From Leucobacter sp. UT-8R-CII-1-4 (GTDB lineage: Bacteria > Actinomycetota > Actinomycetes > Actinomycetales > Microbacteriaceae), in contig NZ_JASCRS010000006.1 in assembly GCF_030010235.1 (NCBI RefSeq), forward strand, positions 21,196-85,195: a DNA stretch of 64,000 nucleotides. Direction: 5' to 3'. The position numbers were made by a program, and so were the translations under genes. The notes beneath the pieces are model-generated. The model saw nothing but the letters and a program-made list of their open reading frames with translations, was not told the origin of the DNA and searched no databases. The number at the start of each line of letters is the position of its first letter. Within the stretch, counting starts at the first letter, position 1. Positions 43,833 through 52,535 of this stretch are shown here, piece by piece.

Positions 43833-45926
43833 CTATTCGGTAGCCTGTTCTGAATTCGGGGCCTCTGCGCTCGGCGCGTCGCCAGACGCCACCTGGGCAG
43901 CACCTGGCACGGCAGGCTCGAAAGCAGCGTCTGCCGCTTCCTCTTCCGTAGCCGCGCCCTTGAACTGCGACTGATACAGGTCGTAGTAGGCGCCACGGCG
44001 AGCCAGCAGCTCTTCGTGCGAGCCCTGCTCGACGATACGACCGCTTTCCATCATCAGGATCGCGTCTGCGTCACGAATCGTCGAGAGACGGTGCGCAATC
44101 ACGAACGAGGTGCGGTCTGCACGCAGTGCACGCATAGCCTGCTGCACGAGCACCTCGGTGCGGGTATCAACCGAAGAGGTTGCCTCGTCGAGAATCAGTA
44201 GCGATGGGTTCGCAATGAATGCACGCGCAATCGTGAGCAGCTGACGCTCACCAGCAGAGAGCGACGATGCGTTCTCTTCGATGACAGTGTCGTATCCCTC
44301 TGGCAGCTGCCGAACGAAGCGGTCAACCATGGTGGCCTTCGCCGCCTCGGTAACTTCTTCATCGGTAGCGTCCAGTCGTCCGTAACGAATGTTTTCGCGA
44401 ATCGTTCCGCCGAAGAGCCAGGCATCCTGAAGCACCATGCCGACGTGACCGCGCAGATCTGCCCGCGAGAGGTGCGTGATGTCTACACCGTCGAGCATGA
44501 TCTTGCCGCCTTGCAACTCGTAGAAGCGCATGATCAGGTTTACCAGAGTGGTTTTGCCGGCACCGGTTGGGCCAACAATCGCCACAGTTTGCCCTGGCAA
44601 TACCTTGAGCGACAGGTCCTCGATCAGCGGCGTTTCAGGGTCGTAGCTGAATGCCACGCTGTCGAACTCGACGAGTCCGGTTGCCCGGTCACCGAGTTTC
44701 TCCGAAACGGTGTCTGGTTCTTGTTCGTCAGCATCAAGCAGTTCGAAGGTACGCTCTGCCGAGGCAACGCCAGACTGCAGCATGTTTGCCATGCCGGCGA
44801 CTTCGCCAATTGGCTGCGCAAACTCGCGCGAGTACTGAATAAACGCGGTGACGTCACCGAGCGTCATCTGCCCGGCGGTGACGCGCAAGGCGCCGACGAC
44901 AGCAATCAGCACGTAGGTGAGGTACTGCACAAACTGCATCGCTGGCATCATCGCGCCCGAGAGCGCCTGCGCCTTGAACGATGCGTCGTAGAGACCTTCG
45001 TTGCGCTCATCAAAGAGTTCGGTCATCTCGGTATCGCGGTTGAACACACGAATGAGTTCGTGACCGGTGAACGATTCCTCAATGTGGCCGTTCAGGTCGC
45101 CTGTGCGCTTCCACTGTGCTTTGAAGAGCTTCTGCGCGCGCACGCCGACAATTGCGACGACCACGCCCGATAGCGGCAACGCGAGCAGAGCGATCAAACC
45201 GAGCTGCCAGGAGACCCAGAACATCATGGCGCCGATACCGATAATGGTCAGCACTGACTGCACCAGCTGCGAGAACGCTTGCTGCAGCGCCTGCTGAATG
45301 TTGTCGACATCGTTGGTCACGCGCGAGAGCACGTCACCTCGCTGACGGCTGTCGAAGTACGACAGCGGCAGGCGATTGATCTTTTCTTCGATGCTCTTGC
45401 GCAGGTTGTAAACGACGCGCATCACGAGGCCGTTCAGCAGGTATCCCTGCAACCACATCAGGAAAGAAGCAACGAGGTAAAGCGCGAGCACGACAAGGAT
45501 CAGCCAGCCGAGCTTTTCGAAGTCGATCCCCTGTCCGGGAATAGCGTTCGAACCTTGCAACATGTCAGCGAACTGGGTCTCCCCTTGCGCTCGCAAACTT
45601 GCGACGATGTCTTCTTTTTTGGCTCCAGCTGGCAGCTGTGCGCCGAGAATTCCGTTGAAGATTACGTCCATTGCCTGACCGAGCACCTTTGGCGCGATCA
45701 CGGTGAGAACTACGGAACCGATAACGAGCAGAGTGACGAAGCCGAATAGCACCTTTTCGGGTGCGAGCAGGCCGATCAGTCGTTTTGCCGAGCCCCAAAA
45801 GTTTTTCGCTTTTCGGGTGGGCTGGCTTCCCGACCAGTCATCAAGATCGGGAGCGAAGTCGTCTGGCAGTTCAAATTCTTCGGTGTCTACAGACACTTCG
45901 TTTTTTGCTTGCTTGCGCCTAGCCAT
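43833..45926 (-). CDS. Heterodimeric ABC exporter subunit, catalytic-site Walker half
   Basis: 697 residues: six TM helices then an ATPase. Walker A GPTGAGKT, Walker B SLLILDEATSS with catalytic Glu, H-loop IAHRLSTI, but signature LSAGERQ instead of LSGGQ. An acidic N-terminal tail (about 35 residues) and a Glu/Ala-rich C-terminal tail flank the core. With the partner it forms an exporter of the TmrAB/BmrCD kind: this Walker A/B should build the active ATP site with the partner's normal LSGGQ. Its start overlaps the partner's stop (TAATG). Confidence 0.94.
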   Translation of the reverse strand: MARRKQAKNEVSVDTEEFELPDDFAPDLDDWSGSQPTRKAKNFWGSAKRLIGLLAPEKVLFGFVTLLVIGSVVLTVIAPKVLGQAMDVIFNGILGAQLPAGAKKEDIVASLRAQGETQFADMLQGSNAIPGQGIDFEKLGWLILVVLALYLVASFLMWLQGYLLNGLVMRVVYNLRKSIEEKINRLPLSYFDSRQRGDVLSRVTNDVDNIQQALQQAFSQLVQSVLTIIGIGAMMFWVSWQLGLIALLALPLSGVVVAIVGVRAQKLFKAQWKRTGDLNGHIEESFTGHELIRVFNRDTEMTELFDERNEGLYDASFKAQALSGAMMPAMQFVQYLTYVLIAVVGALRVTAGQMTLGDVTAFIQYSREFAQPIGEVAGMANMLQSGVASAERTFELLDADEQEPDTVSEKLGDRATGLVEFDSVAFSYDPETPLIEDLSLKVLPGQTVAIVGPTGAGKTTLVNLIMRFYELQGGKIMLDGVDITHLSRADLRGHVGMVLQDAWLFGGTIRENIRYGRLDATDEEVTEAAKATMVDRFVRQLPEGYDTVIEENASSLSAGERQLLTIARAFIANPSLLILDEATSSVDTRTEVLVQQAMRALRADRTSFVIAHRLSTIRDADAILMMESGRIVEQGSHEELLARRGAYYDLYQSQFKGAATEEEAADAAFEPAVPGAAQVASGDAPSAEAPNSEQATE

Positions 45927-47662
45927 TACGCCACCTCCGATTCAGTCAGCTGGGATCGAACAATTTCTTGGTACACACTGTTGCTTTCGAGCAGTTCGTG
46001 ATGCGTGCCGCGACCAACCAATTCACCGTCTTCTATTACGAGAATCTGGTCGGCGTCGGTGATCGTTGAAACGCGCTGAGCCACAATAATCGTGGTGGCT
46101 CCGGCGGTTGCTTCTGGGAGTGCGGCTCTGAGGCGCGCATCTGTTGCGACGTCTAGTGCCGAGAACGAGTCGTCGAAGAGGTAGACGCGTGGCTTCGCGA
46201 CGAGCGCGCGGGCGATCGAGAGCCGCTGACGCTGGCCGCCTGAAACGCTGGTGCCACCCTGCGAGACGGGTTCGTCGAGCCCCTTCTCTTTTTCGCGCAC
46301 GAAAGACTCACCCTGTGCAACGCGAAGCGCTTCCCACAGCTCTTCATCGCTCGCGTCTGCCTTGCCAAAGCGCAGATTCGAGGCGATAGTGCCGCCGAAG
46401 AGGTATGCGCGCTGTGGCACAAGTCCCATAGTCGCGGCAAGCTGGCTACGTGTGAGCGCAGACATCGGCACACCGTCGACGGTGACGCTTCCCTCTTGAG
46501 GGTCGAAGAGCCTGAGTATCAGTCCGAGCAGCGTGGTTTTACCCGAGCCGGTCGAACCAATAATCGCCGTGGTTTTTCCTGGCTCCGCGACGAAGCTCAT
46601 GTTCTTGATAACTGGCAGTTCAGCGCCGGGGAAACCGAAGGTCACTCCGTCGAATTCGATCCGACCATTGAACGGTGTCTCTACCTTTTCGGTGGCCGGG
46701 AACTTCAATGTTGATTCAGTGTCGAGCAGCTCACGAATTCGCTCAGCACAAACTACAGCGCGCGGGATCATCATCACCATGAAGACGCCCATCATTACCG
46801 CGATCAGAATCTGCAGCAGGTAAGCCAGGAACGCGGTGAGCGAACCGATCTGAATGTCACCGGCATCAACGCGATGGCCACCGACCCAGAGCACAGCGGC
46901 GGTTGCAAAGTGCAGCACCATCATGATCACGGGGAACATCAGCACGAAGACGTTGCCTACCCGAACCGAGATATTGGTGATGTTTTTGTTTGCGACGGCG
47001 TAGCGTTCTTCTTCGAATGGCTCACGCACGAAGGCACGAACCACTCGAATTCCCATGATCTGTTCGCGCAGCACGCTGTTGATGTCGTCAACGCGTCCCT
47101 GCATCTGGCGGAAGAGAGGCAGCAGCAGCCAGACGAGGAAACCAACGATCACGGCAAGGATCGAGACCGAAGCCCAGACCAGCCATGACATGCCTGCGTC
47201 TTCTTGCAGCGCCATAACTACGCCACCAACCATCATGATTGGTGCCGAGATCATAAAGTTCATGGTCATCAGCACGAGCATCTGCACCTGCTGCACATCG
47301 TTGGTGCCGCGGGTAATCAGGGTGCCGGCACCAAATTTGGTGGCCTCTAGAGTCGAGAGCGAGTCGACCTTGCGGTAGACCTCTCGTCGGAGGTCGCGAC
47401 CGACCGACATTGCTACGCGTGCACCGCAGTACACCGCGAGCACAGCAGCGAGGAGCTGGCCGAATGAGACCAGCAGCATGACGCCACCGGTGCTCCAAAT
47501 AAAGTCAATATCGCCGAGGGTAATACCCTTGTCGATAATTTCTGCGTTCAGGCTGGGCAGCTTGAGCGAAGCCATTGTTGAAAGAAACTGCAATACAACA
47601 ACGGCGACTACCCACACCCAATAGGGCTTGGCATGGTGAAGAGTGAGTCGTAAAAGAGCCAC
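45926..47662 (-). CDS. Heterodimeric ABC exporter subunit, degenerate-site Walker half
   Basis: 578 residues, six TM helices then an ATPase. Walker A GSTGSGKT and signature VSGGQRQR are normal, but the residue after Walker B is Asp (VYLFDDSFSALD) and the H-loop His is Gln (VAQRVSTI). These are the two hallmark changes of the non-hydrolytic site in heterodimeric exporters. GTG start with GGAAGG 6 nt upstream. Transcribed first, with the partner overlapping by 1 bp. Substrate unknown: lipids, peptides or drugs are all possible. Confidence 0.94.
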   Translation of the reverse strand: MALLRLTLHHAKPYWVWVVAVVVLQFLSTMASLKLPSLNAEIIDKGITLGDIDFIWSTGGVMLLVSFGQLLAAVLAVYCGARVAMSVGRDLRREVYRKVDSLSTLEATKFGAGTLITRGTNDVQQVQMLVLMTMNFMISAPIMMVGGVVMALQEDAGMSWLVWASVSILAVIVGFLVWLLLPLFRQMQGRVDDINSVLREQIMGIRVVRAFVREPFEEERYAVANKNITNISVRVGNVFVLMFPVIMMVLHFATAAVLWVGGHRVDAGDIQIGSLTAFLAYLLQILIAVMMGVFMVMMIPRAVVCAERIRELLDTESTLKFPATEKVETPFNGRIEFDGVTFGFPGAELPVIKNMSFVAEPGKTTAIIGSTGSGKTTLLGLILRLFDPQEGSVTVDGVPMSALTRSQLAATMGLVPQRAYLFGGTIASNLRFGKADASDEELWEALRVAQGESFVREKEKGLDEPVSQGGTSVSGGQRQRLSIARALVAKPRVYLFDDSFSALDVATDARLRAALPEATAGATTIIVAQRVSTITDADQILVIEDGELVGRGTHHELLESNSVYQEIVRSQLTESEVA

Positions 47663-47753
47663 AGTGCGCCTTCCATGAGTAATTCACGAGTGAAACGGTC
47701 TACTTTAGCGCTCACAGACAAGCGAGCACAATAGATTTGGGGCAAAAGGGGTT

Positions 47754-47807
47754 CGTTCTTGCCAAGAACGGAAACCTATGCCAGTAACACCAAGAGAGGT
47801 GGTGTTA
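47754..47807. other. Two short hairpins upstream of the ABC exporter operon
   Basis: CGTTCTT/AAGAACG (47754-47770) and TAACACC/GGTGTTA (47785-47807) lie in the 262-bp gap between the exporter start and tRNA-His. They could be operators or a transcript end; nothing else is visible in this gap except the tRNA terminator. Confidence 0.35.
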
Positions 47808-47886
47808 TTCCATGTCGATGCGCAACTTCATCAAGACATGCGGGGTGAGCGTGCAACCGCTACAGTCGATCCACCGGATCGAGACT

Positions 47887-47919
47887 AAAATGACCCCGAC
47901 CAAAAGCCGGGGTCATTTT
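47887..47919 (-). terminator. Intrinsic terminator of tRNA-His
   Basis: 12-nt perfect arms (47887-47898, 47908-47919) with AAAA/TTTT base, 5 nt beyond the tRNA 3' end on the minus strand. Confidence 0.9.
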
Positions 47920-47924
47920 CTCAG

Positions 47925-47998
47925 GGTGGACAACGGGACTTGAACCCGCGACCACCGGCACCACAAGCCGGTGCTCTACCAACTGAGCTATGCCCACC
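47925..47998 (-). tRNA. tRNA-His (anticodon GTG)
   Basis: Cloverleaf with the His-specific extra G at position -1 encoded at 47998, acceptor GTGGGCA paired with TGTCCAC, C73 at 47925, D-loop AGCTCAGTTGGTAGAGC, anticodon loop TTGTGGT and T-loop GGTTCAAGTCC. CCA is not encoded. Confidence 0.96.
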
Positions 47999-48101
47999 AT
48001 GCTAACCCGCTGAGCCGGAGCTCATTAGGCAACCCCACGATCATAACCCATTCCAGGCATGCGAGTCGAATCGCGACTCGCCGTTGGCGCGGCGCGGCGG
48101 C

Positions 48102-48107
48102 TAGGTT
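48102..48107 (+). promoter_or_regulatory. -10 box of a leaderless promoter (DUF1361 gene)
   Basis: TAGGTT followed by 7 nt and ATG 48115; no ribosome site. Confidence 0.5.
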
Positions 48108-48114
48108 AAGACAT

Positions 48115-48822
48115 ATGTTCTTTATTTTGGGCGTTGTCGGCTTGAATTTGTATGCGATCTGCCTCGTTTTGGCACGCGCGTTCGTCTTTCGTGTGCCGCT
48201 TTATCGCCCAATGCTCTGGAACATCTTTCTCTCGGTGCTCCCGCTATTCTTTCTGCTCGCGGGGTTTCTTATGGGTGCGATCGTCGCGCAATTCGGCGTG
48301 ATTCCTGCCCCTGCAATCTGGATCCCGGTACTGGCTATCTGGCTGCTGCTTCTGCCAAACGCCAGCTACCTCATTACTGAGCTGAACTTTTCGCACCGCT
48401 CCGATGATGACAGGGTGCCACTTTGGTACGACATCATCCTCGTCATCACGCTGGCGATGTCTGGCGTGGTGAACACAGTGATGAATGTTTTGGTTGTGCA
48501 TGTCATGGCTGCACTGATTGCCTTTGGCGACACCTTTAGCGCGGTCACCAGAAAAGAGTCATGGATCGCCGTCGGCATTGTGCTGCTGCTCCTCGGCCTC
48601 GGCATGTATCTCGGTCGCTACCTGCGAGTGAATAGTTGGGATCTGAAACATCCGGTCAGTTTCACCAAGAAGATCGTGACTCACTTCAGTAACTGGGCGA
48701 ATGTGCGTGCTTGCCTCGGCTTCACCTTCACATACGCCATGTTTATCGGCCTTATTTATCTGATTATTGGCGGCATGTACATCGACATCATGGGCAAGGT
48801 TGAGGCTCAATTGCTGGTCTAA
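48115..48822 (+). CDS. DUF1361 membrane protein
   Basis: 235 residues from ATG 48115; the open frame continues upstream only through the tRNA-His gene. Six or seven TM helices. The DUF1361 hallmark LPNASYLITEL (near 80) followed by PLWYDIILVITLAMSGVV is clear. Function is unknown for the family. Start supported by a -10 box 7 nt upstream. Stands alone, 53 bp before the zincin gene, which has its own box. Confidence 0.88.
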   Translation: MFFILGVVGLNLYAICLVLARAFVFRVPLYRPMLWNIFLSVLPLFFLLAGFLMGAIVAQFGVIPAPAIWIPVLAIWLLLLPNASYLITELNFSHRSDDDRVPLWYDIILVITLAMSGVVNTVMNVLVVHVMAALIAFGDTFSAVTRKESWIAVGIVLLLLGLGMYLGRYLRVNSWDLKHPVSFTKKIVTHFSNWANVRACLGFTFTYAMFIGLIYLIIGGMYIDIMGKVEAQLLV

Positions 48823-48863
48823 CACAATCGCCATTTGAACTACCGAGCAACATGTCGTCTTGT

Positions 48864-48869
48864 TAGGCT
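48864..48869 (+). promoter_or_regulatory. -10 box of a leaderless promoter (zincin-clpS-DUF2017)
   Basis: TAGGCT, 6 nt, ATG 48876; the same box and spacing as the DsbA-like gene at 14987. Confidence 0.6.
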
Positions 48870-48875
48870 GAGGGC

Positions 48876-49223
48876 ATGCTCAGCGTGTCACACGAAGATT
48901 TCGAGATTCTTGTTGGAGAGAGCCTCGATACTTTGCATGAAGACATGCTTCGCGAGCTCGACAATGTGATTTTTTTGGTCGAGGATCACCCTGCAGACGG
49001 GGGCGATGTGCTCGGGGTATACGAGGGCTTTTCCCTCGCTGAACGAGATGTGTACGGCTATGGCGAAGAGCCCGACCGCATTATCTTGTACCGCGAGAAT
49101 TTGCTCGCGCACTGCGCTGACCATGATGAGTTGGTCTCAGAAATCAGAATCACCCTGGTGCATGAGATTGCACATTTTTATGGCATCAGCGAGGCACGCA
49201 TCCATGAGTTGGGCTGGGGTTAA
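48876..49223 (+). CDS. Minimal zincin-like metallopeptidase family protein
   Basis: 115 residues. [19 protein letters not shown] at the C-terminus gives HExxH plus a downstream acidic residue and Gly, as in the small Zincin_1 (PF06262) family. The fold is about the smallest metallopeptidase core; the activity of these proteins is poorly known. First gene of a unit with clpS (10 bp downstream) and DUF2017, so a link to protein turnover is plausible (inference). Confidence 0.9.
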   Translation: MLSVSHEDFEILVGESLDTLHEDMLRELDNVIFLVEDHPADGGDVLGVYEGFSLAERDVYGYGEEPDRIILYRENLLAHCADHDELVSEIRITLVHEIAHFYGISEARIHELGWG

Positions 49224-49233
49224 GGAATTGACC

Positions 49234-49536
49234 ATGGCACAACTGTCTTCACCTCAACAAGATGCGGCACTCGGCACAAATTCGCAGCTTCTCGCCGAAC
49301 GGCCTTGGCAGACAATTGTCTGGGATGATCCGGTGAACCTTATGTCGTATGTCAGTTACGTATTTCGCAGCCACTTTGGTTTCTCGCAGCATCGGGCCGA
49401 ATCGCTCATGCTTCAGGTACATGAGCAGGGTAGCGCGGTGGTCGCAGAGGGGTCTCGCGAAGCGATGGAAATGCACGTTGAGGCGATGCACGGCTATGGT
49501 CTTTGGGCGACCGTTCGACAGGCAGGAACAGAGTGA
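49234..49536 (+). CDS. clpS: ATP-dependent Clp protease adaptor ClpS
   Basis: 100 residues from ATG 49234, AAGGAAT 7 nt upstream. Core [20 protein letters not shown] with the DD/N pocket residues for N-degron recognition, followed by the long helix and [11 protein letters not shown] end. It delivers proteins with bulky N-terminal residues (N-end rule) to ClpAP/ClpCP. Its stop overlaps the DUF2017 GTG start (GTGA). Confidence 0.96.
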   Translation: MAQLSSPQQDAALGTNSQLLAERPWQTIVWDDPVNLMSYVSYVFRSHFGFSQHRAESLMLQVHEQGSAVVAEGSREAMEMHVEAMHGYGLWATVRQAGTE

Positions 49537-50126
49537 GGCTTCTCCCCCTTCCCGGCGGCATTCTGAAGCTGCGTCTTGAGTTTGATGAGGCTCAACTGCT
49601 TGACGGTCTCGTCAGCCAGCTGATTGACCTGCTGCAAAGCCACAGCCAAACCACGCTCGATCCTGATCCGCTCTTTGCCAGTCTTGAGGTGGGTGGTTCT
49701 GATTCGTTGCCGGAAGACCCCGCTCTCGCAAGGCTGTTTCCCGATGCGTTCGAAGACGAAGCTGAGGCTTCGGCATTTCGTCGATTGAATGAACAGGGCC
49801 TCGTCAATCGCAAAATGCAAGACGCGCTTGATGTTTCTAGTGCGCTGGGGCTCGGCAATGCGCCAGACATCGACGGCGAACGCATTATCGAGGTGGATAT
49901 CACTGCCAGGTCGATGTCTGCCTGGGTTCGCACCCTCACTGCACTGCGGATCGCAATTGCCGCCAGGATTGGCTTGAATGCAGAGGGCGACCAGGTGCAC
50001 CTACTCGCCTCTGATGAGACTCGCGGCACTGTGCTCGTCTACGACTGGCTGGCCGCGATCCTGGATTCGATTTTGCGTATGTCTGAAGAGGCCGCAGAAG
50101 AGCCAGAAGATACAGAGAACGGCTAG
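49533..50126 (+). CDS. DUF2017 family protein
   Basis: 197 residues from GTG 49533, overlapping the clpS stop. No recognised motif; acidic, helical, no TM or signal. DUF2017 proteins are regular neighbours of clpS in actinobacteria; function is unknown, possibly with ClpS/ClpC. The gene ends overlapping the convergent dinB stop by 4 bp, so no terminator separates them. Confidence 0.88.
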   Translation: MRLLPLPGGILKLRLEFDEAQLLDGLVSQLIDLLQSHSQTTLDPDPLFASLEVGGSDSLPEDPALARLFPDAFEDEAEASAFRRLNEQGLVNRKMQDALDVSSALGLGNAPDIDGERIIEVDITARSMSAWVRTLTALRIAIAARIGLNAEGDQVHLLASDETRGTVLVYDWLAAILDSILRMSEEAAEEPEDTENG

Positions 50127-51352
50127 GGAGTTTCGAGCGAACGTGGATCCACCACGTCCTGTCGTGGAGCGAGCAGTCGCGCCGAGGTGAGGCCGCCGCG
50201 ACCAAATCGTCCCTTCACTTCGTCAACAGCTTGATCGAGCGCTCGCCACTCTTCATCTTCGCTCCAAAGACCCGCCGGGTCGCTGCCCTCGACACCCAAT
50301 TGCTCGGCACGCACCCCGATCAAGCGCACCGGCCGCACCGGCCCGCCATCGTAGCTGGCACCGAGTGAGGCGAATAGCGCGCGTGCGGTCTGGTAGATGC
50401 GCTGGGTGGCGTTTGTTGCTTCACTCAGGGTTTTTGATCGCGTGACCGTCTCGAAGTCGTTGTAGCGCACCTTGATCGCAATGGTTCGCGCCTCAAGCGT
50501 TTGTGCGCGAAGCCGCTCCCCCGTCCTGGTAGCGAGCCTCAACAGTTCTCGCTCAAGGGTGGCACGAGAGGTCTCATCGACAGCGAAGGTTTCTTCGTGT
50601 CCGATGCTTTTTTCCACGCGAGTAGTTTCGACCTCGCGAGCGTCGCGCCCGTTGGCCAGCTCGTGAAGCTTCGCAGCGCTCGCATTGCCAACGATTCTTC
50701 GCAGGCTATCGATTGGTTCGACTGCAAGATCACCGACAGTGTGTATCGCGCGCCCGTGCAGAGTTTTTGCGGTGGCTCCTCCAACACCCCAAATAGCTTC
50801 GACTGGCAGATCGTGCAAAAACCGCAGGGTCTGGTCTGGCGCGATTTCAAGAAGTCCGTCTGGTTTCGCGCGCTGCGAAGCAAGTTTTGCTACGTGTTTG
50901 GTCCCGGCGAGTCCAACTGAGGCAGGCAATCCCGTGCGCTCGCGAATCGTGGCTCGCAATTTCTCAGCGATTTCGCGTGGCGGGCCAAAAAGTTTGACTG
51001 ATCCAGCGACATCTAAAAATGCTTCGTCGATGCTGAGCGGTTCAACAAGAGGCGTAAATTCCTGAAAAATTTCCATGACAGCTTTCGAAGCCGCCCGATA
51101 TTTTTCAAAATGCGGATCGATCAGCACCAGTTGCGGGCATAACTGTTTCGCTCGGCCAATCGGCATGGCAGAGCGAACTCCGAAACGCCGAGCCTCGTAG
51201 CTTGCGCTAGAAACCACAGATCTCGCGGTGTCATGGGCCACAGCTGTAGGTAATCCACGGAGCTCGGGAGCGTCCAAAAGCTCAACCGAGACAAAGAAAG
51301 AATCCATATCGACATGCAGCATTGAAGCTGTCTCACGCGCCCGGATTCCCAT
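50123..51352 (-). CDS. dinB: DNA polymerase IV (Y family)
   Basis: 409 residues. Catalytic motifs LHVDMDSFFVSVEL (Asp near 15) and LSIDEAFLDV (Asp-Glu near 108), helix-hairpin-helix VEAIWGVGGATAKTLHG near 195 and a little-finger domain are complete. Error-prone translesion polymerase. The C-terminus lacks a clear beta-clamp motif of the QLxLF type in what I can read. Divergent from the mevalonate operon. Whether LexA controls it is unclear: no SOS box is seen. Confidence 0.94.
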   Translation of the reverse strand: MGIRARETASMLHVDMDSFFVSVELLDAPELRGLPTAVAHDTARSVVSSASYEARRFGVRSAMPIGRAKQLCPQLVLIDPHFEKYRAASKAVMEIFQEFTPLVEPLSIDEAFLDVAGSVKLFGPPREIAEKLRATIRERTGLPASVGLAGTKHVAKLASQRAKPDGLLEIAPDQTLRFLHDLPVEAIWGVGGATAKTLHGRAIHTVGDLAVEPIDSLRRIVGNASAAKLHELANGRDAREVETTRVEKSIGHEETFAVDETSRATLERELLRLATRTGERLRAQTLEARTIAIKVRYNDFETVTRSKTLSEATNATQRIYQTARALFASLGASYDGGPVRPVRLIGVRAEQLGVEGSDPAGLWSEDEEWRALDQAVDEVKGRFGRGGLTSARLLAPRQDVVDPRSLETP

Positions 51353-51500
51353 GTCTTCTATTGCACCATGACTCGGCAGATTTACAGGCCTCGTTCGCGC
51401 CTCGCTGAATACGATCCCAGAATAGGTATCAGCAGGTGATTAGAATGTTGGAAGCTATTAGGGTCACGGCCCGAACGGTTGCGGCAGCCCGCGACCTCTG

Positions 51501-52535
51501 ATGAACACTAGAACAGGCAGAGCGAAACGGATCCGCATGACGAGCACCCTTCCGATCCGCCTTCCCCTAGATGGGGAAGCAGCGAGCGGCTCTCGCAATA
51601 CCCAGCTCCCTCAGTTTGAAGGATCGGCACACGCAAAGGCCATCCTCTTTGGCGAGCACGCCGTTGTATACGGCGCACCGGCGATCGCAGTACCGATTCA
51701 CGAGCTGGCCGCCGAGGCCCGCGTTGACTCGGCAGCCGATGGCTTGCGTATTGAGAGCGAGCTGTTCTCAGGCGAGGCAGCAGCCGCACCGGCGAAGCTG
51801 CAGCCGATCGTGACCGCGATTCACGCGGCCCTCGCATATAGCGGGGCCCAGAATGCCGCGATCCGGGTACAGATTTTGAGTGCGATTCCGCACTCGCGGG
51901 GTCTTGGTTCTAGTGCCGCAGTCGCCGCAGCTGTCGCGCGTGCGGTCACCAATTGGGCTGGCGTGCAGCTCACCACAGCTGGACTGTACGACATCGTTCA
52001 GCAGGCTGAGCGAGTGGCACACGGTAACCCGAGCGGGCTTGATGCTCGTGCGGTGACCTCTGACGGCGCAATTCGTTTCGACTTTGGCGCTGTTTCGCCT
52101 GTGCGAATCGGCGCTCCCCTCAGTTTTGTTCTCGCAGACTCGGGTCTCGCTGGATCGACTGCCGAAGCAGTTGGTGCTGTGCGGGTTCGACGCGAACAAA
52201 ACCCTCAGGCGATGGATCGCTACATGTCGCATCTCGCAGAAATTGCCGAGGGCGCAATCGAAGATCTCGCACGCGGTGATCGTTTTGCTATTGGCGCACG
52301 GATGCGCGATGCACACGACATGCTGCAGGCGATTGGCGTAAGTTCGGCGACTCTCGATGGTCTCGTGCTTGCTGCGAATGAAGCTGGCGCGCTCGGTGCA
52401 AAACTCACCGGCGGCGGTCTTGGCGGGTGCATTATTGCGCTCGCACACTCGGCTGATCATGCCGAGCAGCTCGGCAGTGCGCTGCGTGATGCTGGTGCGA
52501 CCCGCACGTGGACTGCGACGGTGCCAACCGCATGA
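51501..52535 (+). CDS. mvk: Mevalonate kinase
   Basis: 344 residues (ATG 51501; an ATG at 51537 is also possible, neither with a good ribosome site). GHMP motifs: KAILFGEHAVVYGAPAIAVP near 50, PHSRGLGSSAAVAAAVARAV near 132, KLTGGGLGGCIIAL near 300. It phosphorylates mevalonate with ATP. First gene of a six-gene mevalonate operon; its stop overlaps the mvaD ATG (ATGA). The 148 bp upstream hold the operon promoter, perhaps TAGGGT at 51459 or TAGAAT at 51441. Confidence 0.95.
   Translation: MNTRTGRAKRIRMTSTLPIRLPLDGEAASGSRNTQLPQFEGSAHAKAILFGEHAVVYGAPAIAVPIHELAAEARVDSAADGLRIESELFSGEAAAAPAKLQPIVTAIHAALAYSGAQNAAIRVQILSAIPHSRGLGSSAAVAAAVARAVTNWAGVQLTTAGLYDIVQQAERVAHGNPSGLDARAVTSDGAIRFDFGAVSPVRIGAPLSFVLADSGLAGSTAEAVGAVRVRREQNPQAMDRYMSHLAEIAEGAIEDLARGDRFAIGARMRDAHDMLQAIGVSSATLDGLVLAANEAGALGAKLTGGGLGGCIIALAHSADHAEQLGSALRDAGATRTWTATVPTA

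Noticed and set aside
47812..47943. 44-codon ORF beginning MSMRNFIKTC upstream of tRNA-His
   Set aside because: It reads through the tRNA-His terminator and into the tRNA gene on the opposite strand and has no good ribosome site.
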